A DNA stretch of 64,000 nucleotides. Source: Bacteroides fragilis (GTDB lineage: Bacteria; Bacteroidota; Bacteroidia; Bacteroidales; Bacteroidaceae). The notes under the pieces were generated by a model. That model searched no databases and was not told the DNA's origin. It saw nothing but the letters and a program-made list of their open reading frames with translations. A program made the position numbers and the translations under genes. The DNA lies in the NCBI RefSeq assembly GCF_002849695.1, contig NZ_CP018937.1, positions 2,480,001 to 2,544,000 on the forward strand. Reading direction: 5' to 3'. Shown here piece by piece: positions 16,419-25,225 of this stretch (positions are counted from its first letter, which is position 1; the number at the start of each line of letters is the position of its first letter).

Positions 16419-17291
16419 TTATGCCGGTGTCCCAGTCTGAGGAGCTGCCGTATCTTTCTTCACTTCGATAATAACTTCCTTCTTGCTTCCCTCTGCTTTG
16501 ACAGTGTATTTACCTTCCGGCAAATCGATAATTTTACTGTCACCACTTACCTTAAAGTCAGCAGCGTTGGCACCGGTTCCGGAAATAGTCAGTTTTTCAG
16601 GAGCCAGCAGACCATTAGGATCCTTATAGGTAGCAATCAGCTGTACTTTCTCTTTGCCATCTTCAATCAGCAGCAAGTTGCTGTTCACTTCCAATGTACC
16701 GGTTGGATCGGAAACATCCAATGAATTACCCAGCAATTCCAAGATTTTAGAAAGACCTGCAGGCATACTGTCCTGTCCGGCTTTTACAGCCACGTCCATA
16801 GTATACTCTACACTGTACTTAGAATCGGAAGTCGCTTTAGAGTCCTTTTTCGATGAATAGCTTGCATTCATATTGGCATTCATCTTGAAGCATCCCAATC
16901 CCAAACTGGCCGAAGCCTTCAGGGCCGCATCTTTGGATACTGACTCGTTTGTTTCTGCTGCCGATGAAGAAGAAGCACTGATATTAGCCTTAAAATTGAT
17001 GTCCACTTCACGGATTGCAATATAAGGAATAGGAACGATAGTCAGCAACGGAATATTCAACTGAACCAGGCGTCCGCCCTGAATGAATGAGAACGAAACG
17101 TTAACCGCTGTTTTCTCACCGGTTTCCGGATTCACATTAATACCCACGTTCTGAATAAACTCCCAAGTTGTTTTTGCTGCTAAAGCCTGCGCTTCCACAC
17201 ATGCCTTCAACGGGCCACCAATAATAGAACCAAACGGAATCGACTGCAACGCACTGGTTGCAACTTGCGACGGTGTTTTGTCAACTGCCAT
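16419..17291 (-). CDS. DUF2589 family protein with C-terminal Ig-like domain, paralogue 2
   Basis: 290 residues, the first gene of the operon. Residues 1-185 are the DUF2589 region: SIIGGPLKACVEAQALAAKT, LNIPLLTIVPIPYIAIREVDINFKANI, a Ser/Ala-rich insert, then the closing SMPAGLSKILELLGNSL. Residues 190-285 form an added beta-sandwich-like domain (LIATYKDPNGLLAPEKLTISG, IDLPEGKYTVKAEGSKKEVIIEV), ending in a Thr/Pro tail. No signal peptide or lipobox is present. The start MAVDKTPSQV is 59 bases behind a strong -7 box. The Ig-like tail looks suited to self-association or display. Confidence 0.82.
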   Translation of the reverse strand: MAVDKTPSQVATSALQSIPFGSIIGGPLKACVEAQALAAKTTWEFIQNVGINVNPETGEKTAVNVSFSFIQGGRLVQLNIPLLTIVPIPYIAIREVDINFKANISASSSSAAETNESVSKDAALKASASLGLGCFKMNANMNASYSSKKDSKATSDSKYSVEYTMDVAVKAGQDSMPAGLSKILELLGNSLDVSDPTGTLEVNSNLLLIEDGKEKVQLIATYKDPNGLLAPEKLTISGTGANAADFKVSGDSKIIDLPEGKYTVKAEGSKKEVIIEVKKDTAAPQTGTPA

Positions 17292-17336
17292 AATAATTGT
17301 TTTTAAATTTGTTACTTAATTGTTTTTTCTCTTTTG

Positions 17337-17357
17337 TAAGCTTACGATGCAAAGGTA
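17337..17357 (-). promoter_or_regulatory. DUF2589-operon promoter with adjoining palindrome GTAAGCTTAC
   Basis: On the minus strand the -7 box TACCTTTG (17350-17357) is followed after 3 bases by the perfect palindrome GTAAGCTTAC (17337-17346), at about the expected transcription start. The same text (TTTGC, 2-3 bases, then CGTAAGCTTACAAA) stands in the promoter of the trefoil gene at 31800-31829. It is likely a shared operator; the protein that binds it is unknown. Confidence 0.65.
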
Positions 17358-17424
17358 GTGCACGTTCTTTGCGTAGTAAATTTTTAATTTTAGACGGAGC
17401 CGGATTTCTTCCCACTCCCTTTCG

Positions 17425-17877
17425 TCACTTTCCCAATGCCCGTTTTGAATAAATCTTATGGAAACAGGCTTGAAAGTCCTTTTTGTGAGATTCACTCACC
17501 GGCAACATCTTTTTCCCGATGTGTACGTAGTTACCGGCAAACCCGGTCACTTTAAAAAGATTGATAGCATACGACCGGTGGATCCTTTTAAATTTGCTAC
17601 AAGGCAGATCATTGTTGAAAACACGATCCAAAGGATAGCTCACTGTTATCTCGGCACCATCCTCCATATAAATGACACAATAACTTCCGGATGCTTCCAC
17701 CCATAAGATTTCATCCAGAAGCACCCTTCTGTACTCATCACTGAAGTACACAAAAATAGCATTATCAACCAATGAGTTTTCCGACTCACCACAATAACAA
17801 TACGGTTTGATCAAGTTCTCTTTCATAATTATTTTATTGTTAGTTAACTGAAGTACGTCCATGCGATTATTTAGCAT
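17425..17877 (-). CDS. LytTR-family DNA-binding regulator
   Basis: About 150 residues with one recognisable domain: a LytTR DNA-binding domain at residues 45-145 (RVLLDEILWVEASGSYCVIYMEDG, VSYPLDRVFN, FKRIHRSYAINLFKVTGFAGNYVHIGKKMLPVSESHKKDF). No receiver domain is present, so it is a stand-alone LytTR regulator. Start codons are possible at 17877, 17862 and 17826. The first overlaps the end of the lipoprotein gene by 11 bases, consistent with coupling. It lies directly upstream of the DUF2589 operon on the same strand, which makes it the prime candidate regulator of it. Confidence 0.88.
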   Translation of the reverse strand: MLNNRMDVLQLTNNKIIMKENLIKPYCYCGESENSLVDNAIFVYFSDEYRRVLLDEILWVEASGSYCVIYMEDGAEITVSYPLDRVFNNDLPCSKFKRIHRSYAINLFKVTGFAGNYVHIGKKMLPVSESHKKDFQACFHKIYSKRALGK

Positions 17878-18211
17878 AATCTCCTCCGGGAGAAAAGTAC
17901 AAAGTATGTTTCAGGCTGTCATAATAAAACAGAATACAACCCTCTGCCCGGATATACCCTTTTGTGGGTGAACTAAGATGAAGAGGATAGCGGACCGGAC
18001 AGACTCGTCCGTCATTAATACGATGATGAACAATAGCAAAATATCCTATGCTGTCTGTCCCTAATGTTATGTCCGGACGGTCTGTGGATGATTTCCATCT
18101 TCCATACATACCGTCCGGCATTTCTACCGGACTATGCCGGCAGCTTAAAAACACAGGCATGATAAAGACAAAATACAAAAACAGCCTGTATAGACCTCTA
18201 TTTTTGCTCAT
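17867..18211 (-). CDS. DUF3876-like lipoprotein
   Basis: 114 residues. Signal peptide with lipobox VFLSC (Cys24), then a small beta-rich domain opening YGRWKSSTDRPDITL and closing LYFSPGGDYAK. This matches the DUF3876 layout of Bacteroides, where the family often ends FSPxGDYxR. It has its own -7 box at 18240-18247. Its 3' end overlaps the possible start of the LytTR gene, so the pair is probably one transcript. It may be a surface-anchored sensor or accessory for the regulator; that is inference. Confidence 0.75.
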   Translation of the reverse strand: MSKNRGLYRLFLYFVFIMPVFLSCRHSPVEMPDGMYGRWKSSTDRPDITLGTDSIGYFAIVHHRINDGRVCPVRYPLHLSSPTKGYIRAEGCILFYYDSLKHTLYFSPGGDYAK

Positions 18212-18239
18212 AACTTAACTTATTAAATTTCATTTAGTG

Positions 18240-18247
18240 CAAAAATA
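18240..18247 (-). promoter_or_regulatory. -7 box for the lipoprotein/LytTR pair
   Basis: TATTTTTG on the minus strand, 28 bases upstream of the lipoprotein ATG at 18211. No clear -33 element. Confidence 0.55.
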
Positions 18248-18441
18248 GGATTTTATTAACTTATAGAAATTTTACGTTCCGTATAGTGCGCTTTTTTTTC
18301 CGAATACCAGATTATTCTTTCCGAAAGTATTCTCTTATAAAAGACATATAATGTTTAAAACACCCTTTTATCAATAGAAAAACAAATATAAATTCACTTT
18401 TAATACTGAAATAAAAAAATACCATTTTATATTAATATCTG

Positions 18442-19335
18442 TCAATGTGTTTCTCCCACAGGTTTATATAGGATGGCATTGATACGCTGTTCTTCATAAA
18501 TAATTAATTGATGGGTAACCTCTGCAAGATCAGACTTCATGTGATATAGATAAGTACGCCCGGTTAATCTTTCTTCCATAATCCGTTCCAACTCCTTACC
18601 TATATTATCAGAAGGATCGATCTCCATAACACGTGGTATGACGGCTCCGGAAACAGCAGATTCTCCTTCCTGCCCCTGCAAATAATCGTATTGGGACAGC
18701 GTATAGTCCATCAACTGCTCATAGTTCAGTTTTTTCCGGGAAGCCATCGTTTCCGCCAAAGGAATATAGTAAAGAATATCTTTGATAAAAGAACTGTATT
18801 CAGTCTGTATCCGACGCACCAATTGCATATATTTTTGCTCTTCCGGCGAAAGGCGGGAGGAGGTGAAAGAAAAGGATGCAGCAACCATCTGATATTCGAG
18901 GTTTTTATTGATCTCGCTCAAGACCTCTTTGGCATATGCATAATTCTTCATGGATATGGATGAAACGATGGTATTCAACACATATAGATCAATGGATTTC
19001 AGATTCTCAGCCAATTCTTGTTTAAAACCGGTAAACCAATCTTGTTGCTGAGTATAGATGATGGTATCCAACTGCAAAAGTTTCAGGTCATGGTGGAGTA
19101 CACCGGTTTGACGAAGTGTCTTGTTTAAAATCAAGATTGAAATGACTCCGCCAATGATTCCTCCGATGTAACTACCTCCGAAACCAATCCAGGTGGGCAC
19201 ATCGTCCGCACCCGGCATCAGGGTCAACGGATTCAGTCTGATCAATGCCCAGTTGATCGGAAAAGGAAGTACAAGAGTCAGCCCAAGCAAAATAAGAAGA
19301 TCCTTCTTACCCAAAGTGAAATTGTCTGTCTGCAT
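18442..19335 (-). CDS. Two-helix membrane protein with coiled-coil cytoplasmic region
   Basis: 297 residues. Two hydrophobic segments at the N-terminus (about 11-30 and 48-70; FGGSYIGGIIGGVISILIL) resemble the compact GxxxG pairs of small membrane effectors. A long helical, charged region follows, with no enzymatic motif. It is the last gene of the nine-gene operon, 6 bp behind the NRPS-like gene. I do not recognise a specific family. It may anchor, export or respond to the product of the NRPS-like enzyme. Confidence 0.75.
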   Translation of the reverse strand: MQTDNFTLGKKDLLILLGLTLVLPFPINWALIRLNPLTLMPGADDVPTWIGFGGSYIGGIIGGVISILILNKTLRQTGVLHHDLKLLQLDTIIYTQQQDWFTGFKQELAENLKSIDLYVLNTIVSSISMKNYAYAKEVLSEINKNLEYQMVAASFSFTSSRLSPEEQKYMQLVRRIQTEYSSFIKDILYYIPLAETMASRKKLNYEQLMDYTLSQYDYLQGQEGESAVSGAVIPRVMEIDPSDNIGKELERIMEERLTGRTYLYHMKSDLAEVTHQLIIYEEQRINAILYKPVGETH

Positions 19336-19341
19336 AGATAC

Positions 19342-21771
19342 TTACTTAAAAAAAACAGTGATCAGTTGTTCCAGTGATTCGCCTTCCAGAAAGTGCCAAT
19401 GATCTGTCGGTAATCGCAGGACAGAAGCATTCGGATAATATTTGTTCCACAATCTTTCGCAATTGTCATATTCAGTCCGGAATATACGGTAGTTTTCCTC
19501 TGTCCATGCCTCTTCGGGAGACAATCCGGCCTGTTGATGGAATAATCCGGATAACAACACAATCACCTCTCCCTGATAAATCAGGTTGGGAGTCGTACTG
19601 AAATAAATATCAATGATTTCGTTCCGTTCACGTATCATCTCGTCAGTATCTCCGGGGAATATCAGTAAAGGATAATTCTGGCACAAAGCGGGATTCTGCC
19701 AGGCCTGTCCGTCGAGTGCGAAAACCTTCGGTGTTATCCCCATGGAGCGGCGTAACAACTCGGCCAGGCCGATTGCCAGTTCGGCACCCATACAGAAACC
19801 GGTAAGCGCGTAAACAGTACGTTCCCGGATCATTGGTTGTACCGCCCGGGCATAATATTCCAGCAATCCTGTAACATCCGCGGCCACTTTCCAGAAGTGA
19901 TCGTAAACAGCATCTATCACAAGAATATCATATTTTTCGTATAAGCGGTCGGCAAAGTGAAAATACCAATGATTGAAATAAGCAGACCCGCAAACCAGAA
20001 TGATAACCGGCTTTTTGAGATTTTGCTGCTTATACCAATAAACGGGTTCTTGCCTGGGAACCACCAACAGCCGGCGCAGAGTATCGGTAGCATAAACGGC
20101 AGATACACTAATCGGGCATCCTCTTTTATTTGCCTCGGTAACCAGCCTCAGTATATCCAACGAAGTCATTCCGAGGTCATCAATCAAACCGGCCTCAACA
20201 CTGACCCGGGGTAAATTCAGCATTTCCTTCAAAATATCACATAAAATGATTTCTCCCGGATGAACCGGAGGGACATACTCCAACTCCACCGGAGCAAAAG
20301 ACGGAAGTGAACGAGTGTCGATCTTATCATTCATTGTACGCTGAAAACGATCTACCACCTGCCATAAATTAGGTATCATGTAATAAGGAAGTTCCGACCG
20401 CAAACGTTCTTTTACATCTTCCGGATGAAAACAGCCGGGCACTGATGGTTGCAAGTAAGCACCCAATAATTGCCGTCCATTCTGCTCTACCACCACTACG
20501 TGAGCTTTCTCAACCTCCGGGTCCTTATTCAGGCATTCCGTTATCTCACTCAGTTCAATACGGAATCCCCGCATCTTGACTTGTGTGTCCTTTCGTCCGA
20601 TAAAACGTATAGAGCCGTCAGGCTGTTGCCGAACCAAATCGCCTGTCCTGTACAACCGTTCCCCATGATAGAAGATAAATGATTTTTCATTCAACTCTTT
20701 ATTCCCGATATATCCGGGTGAAACCTGTGGACCACTCAAATAAAGCTCTCCTGTTGCTCCACCAACCACCTGTTGAAGATCTTCGGACAAGATATGGCAG
20801 GTGGTTCCTTCCAGCGGATAACCGATATTGTCGTACGAAGTCTCATCATTTACAATCCGTATGGTGCTGAGTACCGTATTCTCTGTCGGACCATAGACAT
20901 TCATCAACCGGTATGGCTGTTGTTTCAGCCTATTAAACAACTTTTCACTGATAGCCTCAGCACCAAACAGCAAAGTCTTCATGAACGGAAAGTCAAGATT
21001 GGCAAACATGCCCAATAATGAAGGAGCGAAAAAGGCCACATTCACTTGCTCACGCCTGATCAGTACGTCCAGCAAAGAAATGTCCCTGCGTTCCTCCTCC
21101 CCCGCCAAAACCAAAGTCCCCCCAATCGGCACACACATCATTAACTCTAATATGGAGGCATCAAAACTGATACTGGCAAAGGCGAGATACCTGTCCGAGG
21201 GGTTGGCTAAATGATAAAGTTCCGTATTCATCAGGTTCTTTGTAAATGTCCCCAGATTGGAATAACTGATCTGTACCCCCTTGGGATTTCCTGTCGTCCC
21301 GGAAGTATATATGATGTAGGCGCAATCATCGGGGAAGACCTCGGCATATCCGTCAATGGAGGGGCCGGAGAGTGCTGACAAGTCCAGATGGAGCTGGCAG
21401 GCTTCCGGAATTCCACTGACTCCATCCGGTGAATCGGTCAATAACAAAACCATGCCTGCATTTTCGGCCATGTATCGTTTACGGTTATCCGGCAAAGCAG
21501 GATCTATGGGCAGATAAGTCGCCCCCAATCGAAAGATGCCCATAATTGCAGGAACCAGCGTTTTATTCCGTCCCATACAAACTCCGATACAGACATTGCG
21601 GAAGCCGGATGCATGAGTCACCGGAAAATGTTGGCGGACAATTTGTGCTATTTTCCCGGAATAACGTTCCAGTTCCTGATAAGAGACAGTACCGTCTTTC
21701 GCAATGACGGCCGTTTGGTCACCCCAAGTAGAGAATGACTGAAAAAAAGTTTCTTGAATATTTGTTTTCAT
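19342..21771 (-). CDS. Single-module NRPS-like enzyme: adenylation, carrier, Cys-thioesterase
   Basis: 809 residues. The adenylation domain (1-490) shows core A3 YTSGTTGNPKG (155-165), A4 FDAS with Asp204 that in amino-acid adenylators contacts the alpha-amine, A5 NVYGPTENT (291-299), A7 YRTGDL (374-379), A8 GRKDTQVKMRGFRIEL (392-407) and A10 NDKIDT (481-486). The carrier domain (500-570) has DDLGMTSLD, Ser537 being the phosphopantetheine site. The thioesterase (585-809) reads GFCMG, so Cys660 replaces the usual Ser; Asp687 (VFALDG) and the DHWHFLEGE His complete a triad. No condensation domain. It should activate one amino or carboxylic acid and release it by hydrolysis, cyclisation or transfer. 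Upstream neighbour: a TonB-dependent receptor. Confidence 0.9.
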   Translation of the reverse strand: MKTNIQETFFQSFSTWGDQTAVIAKDGTVSYQELERYSGKIAQIVRQHFPVTHASGFRNVCIGVCMGRNKTLVPAIMGIFRLGATYLPIDPALPDNRKRYMAENAGMVLLLTDSPDGVSGIPEACQLHLDLSALSGPSIDGYAEVFPDDCAYIIYTSGTTGNPKGVQISYSNLGTFTKNLMNTELYHLANPSDRYLAFASISFDASILELMMCVPIGGTLVLAGEEERRDISLLDVLIRREQVNVAFFAPSLLGMFANLDFPFMKTLLFGAEAISEKLFNRLKQQPYRLMNVYGPTENTVLSTIRIVNDETSYDNIGYPLEGTTCHILSEDLQQVVGGATGELYLSGPQVSPGYIGNKELNEKSFIFYHGERLYRTGDLVRQQPDGSIRFIGRKDTQVKMRGFRIELSEITECLNKDPEVEKAHVVVVEQNGRQLLGAYLQPSVPGCFHPEDVKERLRSELPYYMIPNLWQVVDRFQRTMNDKIDTRSLPSFAPVELEYVPPVHPGEIILCDILKEMLNLPRVSVEAGLIDDLGMTSLDILRLVTEANKRGCPISVSAVYATDTLRRLLVVPRQEPVYWYKQQNLKKPVIILVCGSAYFNHWYFHFADRLYEKYDILVIDAVYDHFWKVAADVTGLLEYYARAVQPMIRERTVYALTGFCMGAELAIGLAELLRRSMGITPKVFALDGQAWQNPALCQNYPLLIFPGDTDEMIRERNEIIDIYFSTTPNLIYQGEVIVLLSGLFHQQAGLSPEEAWTEENYRIFRTEYDNCERLWNKYYPNASVLRLPTDHWHFLEGESLEQLITVFFK

Positions 21772-21785
21772 TATTGTTTTTTGAT

Positions 21786-24158
21786 TTAGAAATTATACAA
21801 TATACTACCGGAAATCCACCGTCCTTTCTGCCGGATGGGGATATTTGCTCCTCCACATTCATATCGGTTATTAAAGAGATTCTCAACTCCCAGACTGCCT
21901 TCTATCTGTTTGTACCTGCATCTGGTAGTGAAAGAGAAAACAGTATAGCCCGGCAGACGGACAGTATAATTGGTGGCATCTCCGTTGAGTCCGTTTTCCA
22001 ATACGCTGACCTGTGTATAGCAACGGCTATTACAATTCATTTTTACATGGGCAGACCAGTTCCATATTTTCTTCTTTACCAGGAAATAGCCGGCTACAAG
22101 GTTCACGGAAAAATCCGGCACATTGTTAACCGACCCGTCGGTAACAAAGAAATTGGTATAACCCAATACTCTCTGATAGCACAAGTTTGCATCCAGATTT
22201 AATCGGTTTGCCCGGTAACGCGCGGTTACCTCGATACCTCCCATATCCAGCAGACCGGCATTTTCGTAAATACGGGTTTCCGGTTGGGTAAACAGAAAAT
22301 GGGAAGCCCGGTTGTAGAAAAGGTTGCATTCAACATCTATATGAAAGGGGCGATAATGATAGGCACAAGTCAACTGGTACGAACTCAGATATTCAGCCTG
22401 CAGATTCTCGCCACCGGAGTAAGTATCCATATCGTTGTTTCTGTAATAATAGGGTGCATCGACAAACGACCTGGAATAACTGGCTTTCAGATTCAGTCCG
22501 TCCCGAAGATAAATAAGCGATACACGGGGAGAAAAGGCCTGCATTATCCGGTTATTTCTCCGTTTCTTATAGTCGTATCTGATTCCGGCATTTACAATCC
22601 AGTTTTTATGCAGATTATGTTTGAATTGAAGAAATACGTTTGCGTTCATTTCGTGACCAGTGTAAAGCCGCTTGTCGGTCCATGTCCTGACTATTTCTCT
22701 GAAATTCATACCTTCCAGGTATTCAGAATCATAAAGTGCATACCGATTCCACTCCACGCCGCCAAGCATATTACCTTTTCCGTATCTTCCCCAATCGTAA
22801 GTATAGCTCACACGAGTGTTAAAGCCAACATTGAAGTCCATCCAGCGGATGTATTGAAAAACTCCACGATCTGGAAAAATGAGTTTGGTGCTGTCATTGG
22901 GATTGAGGTAAATAGGGTAATCCTGCAATGTATCTCCTGCGGTTTCATAACGTACATTTTTGTTCCAGTCGGTGTAGAACGTCGTACTGAAACTCACATT
23001 TTGCCACGTACGACTGTAAACCGCCTGCTCTCTGGCCGACCATCTGGAATATCCCGGACCGGCACCATCAAAAGTGCGGAACTTCTTATAAGAGTAGGGT
23101 GAAGCAAAAAGCCACATGCTATAAGGCTGCCTTTTTTTAGCATAGTTCATACTAAAACTGAAAAGTAAGTTTCCCCGTTGCAGTTTAATGCCGCCATCCA
23201 GGGCAGGCAGTTCGGAATAACCGTCCAGATAAATAAATCCGTCTCTCGGATAAAGGGCATATTGTTTGCCGGCAGGGACAAAAACCGGCTCTCCCGTTGC
23301 ACGATACAAGGAAAACCATGCCATAAAATCCATGTTCATGTCGTGTTTGCCCAATAACAAGTCAGCAGCCAGCTGCCCCCGGTCTCCGGCACCGACGGAT
23401 ACGGCACCATTACGAATGTCCACCCCGTCCTTAGTGACAATGTTAATCACGGCTGTCAGCGCCACGCTACCGTAAAGCGAAGAAGCCGGTCCGCGAAGCA
23501 CTTCTATCTGTTTGACTTTAGCCAGGCTAATACCATAATCCGGCGAAACAGCATTCGTGATGTAACTGTTCAGGCGCTGCCCATCCTGCATAACCAGTAT
23601 GTTTTCCTGTCCGGACGAATAGACTCCCCTCATAGCCAGATTCATCTCTTCATTGGAAGACAAACCGGATATGCCGGGAACATAAGCAATCAATACGTCA
23701 CGCAGGCATCGGGCATGAATAGCCCGAATCATCTCCTCTGTAATCAGAGTGACAGGTACAGGAGCTTCTTCCGGAGTCTCCACCTGTTGCGAAGCCGTGA
23801 CCAAGGTTACTTTAGTCTCCCTGTGCTTCCTGACCATGTCCGCAAAACGTTCCGGATCCTGTAACGAGATATAATAGTAGGGTTCGTCCTTCAACAACAA
23901 TGAAACATATTGTTCCGCTTCTGCAAAACGGTCCAAAGCCAGAAGACATAAAGCAGTCAGGCGGCATGCCTCGGTGCGCATCGTCCCCCGAAAAGACGGC
24001 AGATTCTCCTCCAATATACGGCAGGCTTGATCAATATCTCCAGTTTTATAAAGCGCTTCTGCCCTTACAAATGAATTTCGGACACTGTCTGCCGATTGTG
24101 CTGTCAGTTGCACGGCAAAAAAACAGGAGAAGATATATAACAACAGGTAGCGTTTCAT
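21786..24158 (-). CDS. TonB-dependent outer-membrane receptor with N-terminal TPR-like region
   Basis: 790 residues from MKRYLLLYIF at 24158, chosen because its ATG overlaps the TGA of the histidine-kinase gene (ATGA coupling) and opens on a signal peptide. After the signal come TPR-like helices (FVRAEALYKTGDIDQACRIL, then RFAEAEQYVSLLLKDEPYYY, which resembles a YfiO/BamD-type repeat pair). Then a plug domain (VTLITEEMIRAIHARCLRDVLIAYVPG, LVMQDGQRL, VKQIEVLRGPASSLYGSVALTAVINIVT) and a 22-strand-type barrel to a Phe end (GSILYNF). It imports or senses a small ligand. The position between kinases and the NRPS-like enzyme suggests a siderophore- or signal-like molecule, unproven. Confidence 0.92.
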   Translation of the reverse strand: MKRYLLLYIFSCFFAVQLTAQSADSVRNSFVRAEALYKTGDIDQACRILEENLPSFRGTMRTEACRLTALCLLALDRFAEAEQYVSLLLKDEPYYYISLQDPERFADMVRKHRETKVTLVTASQQVETPEEAPVPVTLITEEMIRAIHARCLRDVLIAYVPGISGLSSNEEMNLAMRGVYSSGQENILVMQDGQRLNSYITNAVSPDYGISLAKVKQIEVLRGPASSLYGSVALTAVINIVTKDGVDIRNGAVSVGAGDRGQLAADLLLGKHDMNMDFMAWFSLYRATGEPVFVPAGKQYALYPRDGFIYLDGYSELPALDGGIKLQRGNLLFSFSMNYAKKRQPYSMWLFASPYSYKKFRTFDGAGPGYSRWSAREQAVYSRTWQNVSFSTTFYTDWNKNVRYETAGDTLQDYPIYLNPNDSTKLIFPDRGVFQYIRWMDFNVGFNTRVSYTYDWGRYGKGNMLGGVEWNRYALYDSEYLEGMNFREIVRTWTDKRLYTGHEMNANVFLQFKHNLHKNWIVNAGIRYDYKKRRNNRIMQAFSPRVSLIYLRDGLNLKASYSRSFVDAPYYYRNNDMDTYSGGENLQAEYLSSYQLTCAYHYRPFHIDVECNLFYNRASHFLFTQPETRIYENAGLLDMGGIEVTARYRANRLNLDANLCYQRVLGYTNFFVTDGSVNNVPDFSVNLVAGYFLVKKKIWNWSAHVKMNCNSRCYTQVSVLENGLNGDATNYTVRLPGYTVFSFTTRCRYKQIEGSLGVENLFNNRYECGGANIPIRQKGRWISGSILYNF

Positions 24159-24997
24159 GTGACCGGGATGATAAAACGAAAACAAGTATATTCATGTTGA
24201 ACCGAATCAAACAGCACCTTTCCGTGATGTTTGTTTTCTATAATATCGCGGACGATCGACATTCCGAGCCCTGTCCCCTGCCCGACCGGTTTAGTCGTAA
24301 AAAAAGAGTCGAACAATCTTTGCTTGACTTCCGGACTCATACCTTCTCCATTATCACGGATGGTAAGCACGATTCTTTTATCCAGCTTTTCCAGACTCAC
24401 CGTTATCTCAGGAGAATATCCTTCGGGAGTATCCAGCCATTTTCTCCATACCGCATAGCAGGCGTTGTTCATCACATTCAGCACTGCCCTGCTGAAATCC
24501 TGCGGAATCAGCCGGACCGGAGGAATGTCTTTGGCATAGTCTTCATGAATGGCAATATTAAAATTCTTGTAGTTGGCACGCATTGCATGATAAGCCAGCC
24601 ACACATATTCTTTGGTCAACTTCTGTATCTGTGAAGGCATAAACTCATCATCCTTACCCCTGGAATAGAGTAGAATGCCACGGATAATACTAATAGCCCG
24701 GTCACCATGTTCTCTGATCTTGTCCATGTTCTCACGTAATCCGGAAAGTATATCTTTAATATCTTCCAGCGATTCTTCCGAAATACGGTTCCCGGTTTCA
24801 TCAACAATGGTATCCAGATCGGACAACAACTGCCCGGACAATTTACTGAAATTAATGACAAAGTTCAGTGGGTTCTGTATTTCGTGAGCTATACCGGCAC
24901 TCAACAATCCCAATGACCCCAACTTTTCCTGTTCTCTGAGCCGTGCTTCCAGCTCTTCAATTCGTTTTTCTTGTGAAATGTTTCTTTCCATAATCAA
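24155..24997 (-). CDS. Soluble histidine kinase, phospho-acceptor His present
   Basis: 280 residues, no membrane helix and no sensor domain. A short coiled-coil (MERNISQEKRIEELEARLREQEK) leads to the H-box GIAHEIQNPLNF with His38, then the HATPase with NVMNNACYAV (N box), RDNGEGM (G1) and GQGTGLGMSIVRDII (G2). It follows the propeller kinase whose His is missing, so the two may form a pair in which this one carries the phosphate. The receiver-PP2C protein of the same operon is a possible partner. Start alternatives: 24997 or 24991. The gap to the upstream gene holds 22-bp tandem repeats. Confidence 0.88.
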   Translation of the reverse strand: MIMERNISQEKRIEELEARLREQEKLGSLGLLSAGIAHEIQNPLNFVINFSKLSGQLLSDLDTIVDETGNRISEESLEDIKDILSGLRENMDKIREHGDRAISIIRGILLYSRGKDDEFMPSQIQKLTKEYVWLAYHAMRANYKNFNIAIHEDYAKDIPPVRLIPQDFSRAVLNVMNNACYAVWRKWLDTPEGYSPEITVSLEKLDKRIVLTIRDNGEGMSPEVKQRLFDSFFTTKPVGQGTGLGMSIVRDIIENKHHGKVLFDSVQHEYTCFRFIIPVT

Positions 24998-25085
24998 TCT
25001 TTTTAAGTACTATATCATTATTAGCTTATATAATCCGACGGGATACTACGCTGTTAATCAAAACAGTGCATTTACCGACTTATTA

Positions 25086-25195
25086 CACCGGCAGGTAAAT
25101 GCTTTTACGCCGGCATGTAAATGCTTTTACGTCGGCAGGTAAATGCCTTTACGCCGGTATGTAAAAGCATTTACATATGCTTGTAAAAAGCAGGA
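25086..25195. repeat. Five tandem 22-bp units in the kinase-kinase gap
   Basis: Units start at 25086, 25108, 25130, 25152 and 25174 (the last degenerate), each close to CGCCGGCATGTAAATGCTTTTA. The inner GTAAATGCTTTTAC of the first three is the reverse complement of GTAAAAGCATTTAC in the fourth, so the RNA can fold. The 22-bp period is about two helical turns. Confidence 0.9.
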
Positions 25196-25225
25196 TGAAC
25201 GGATGTTCCGTCCGGAAGGTACAGA

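Noticed and set aside
22284..23102. 272-codon plus-strand frame opposite the TonB receptor gene
   Set aside because: Antisense to the well-supported receptor, with no motif.
25086..25195. CRISPR array
   Set aside because: Units touch each other with no spacers and there are no cas genes; it is a tandem repeat.
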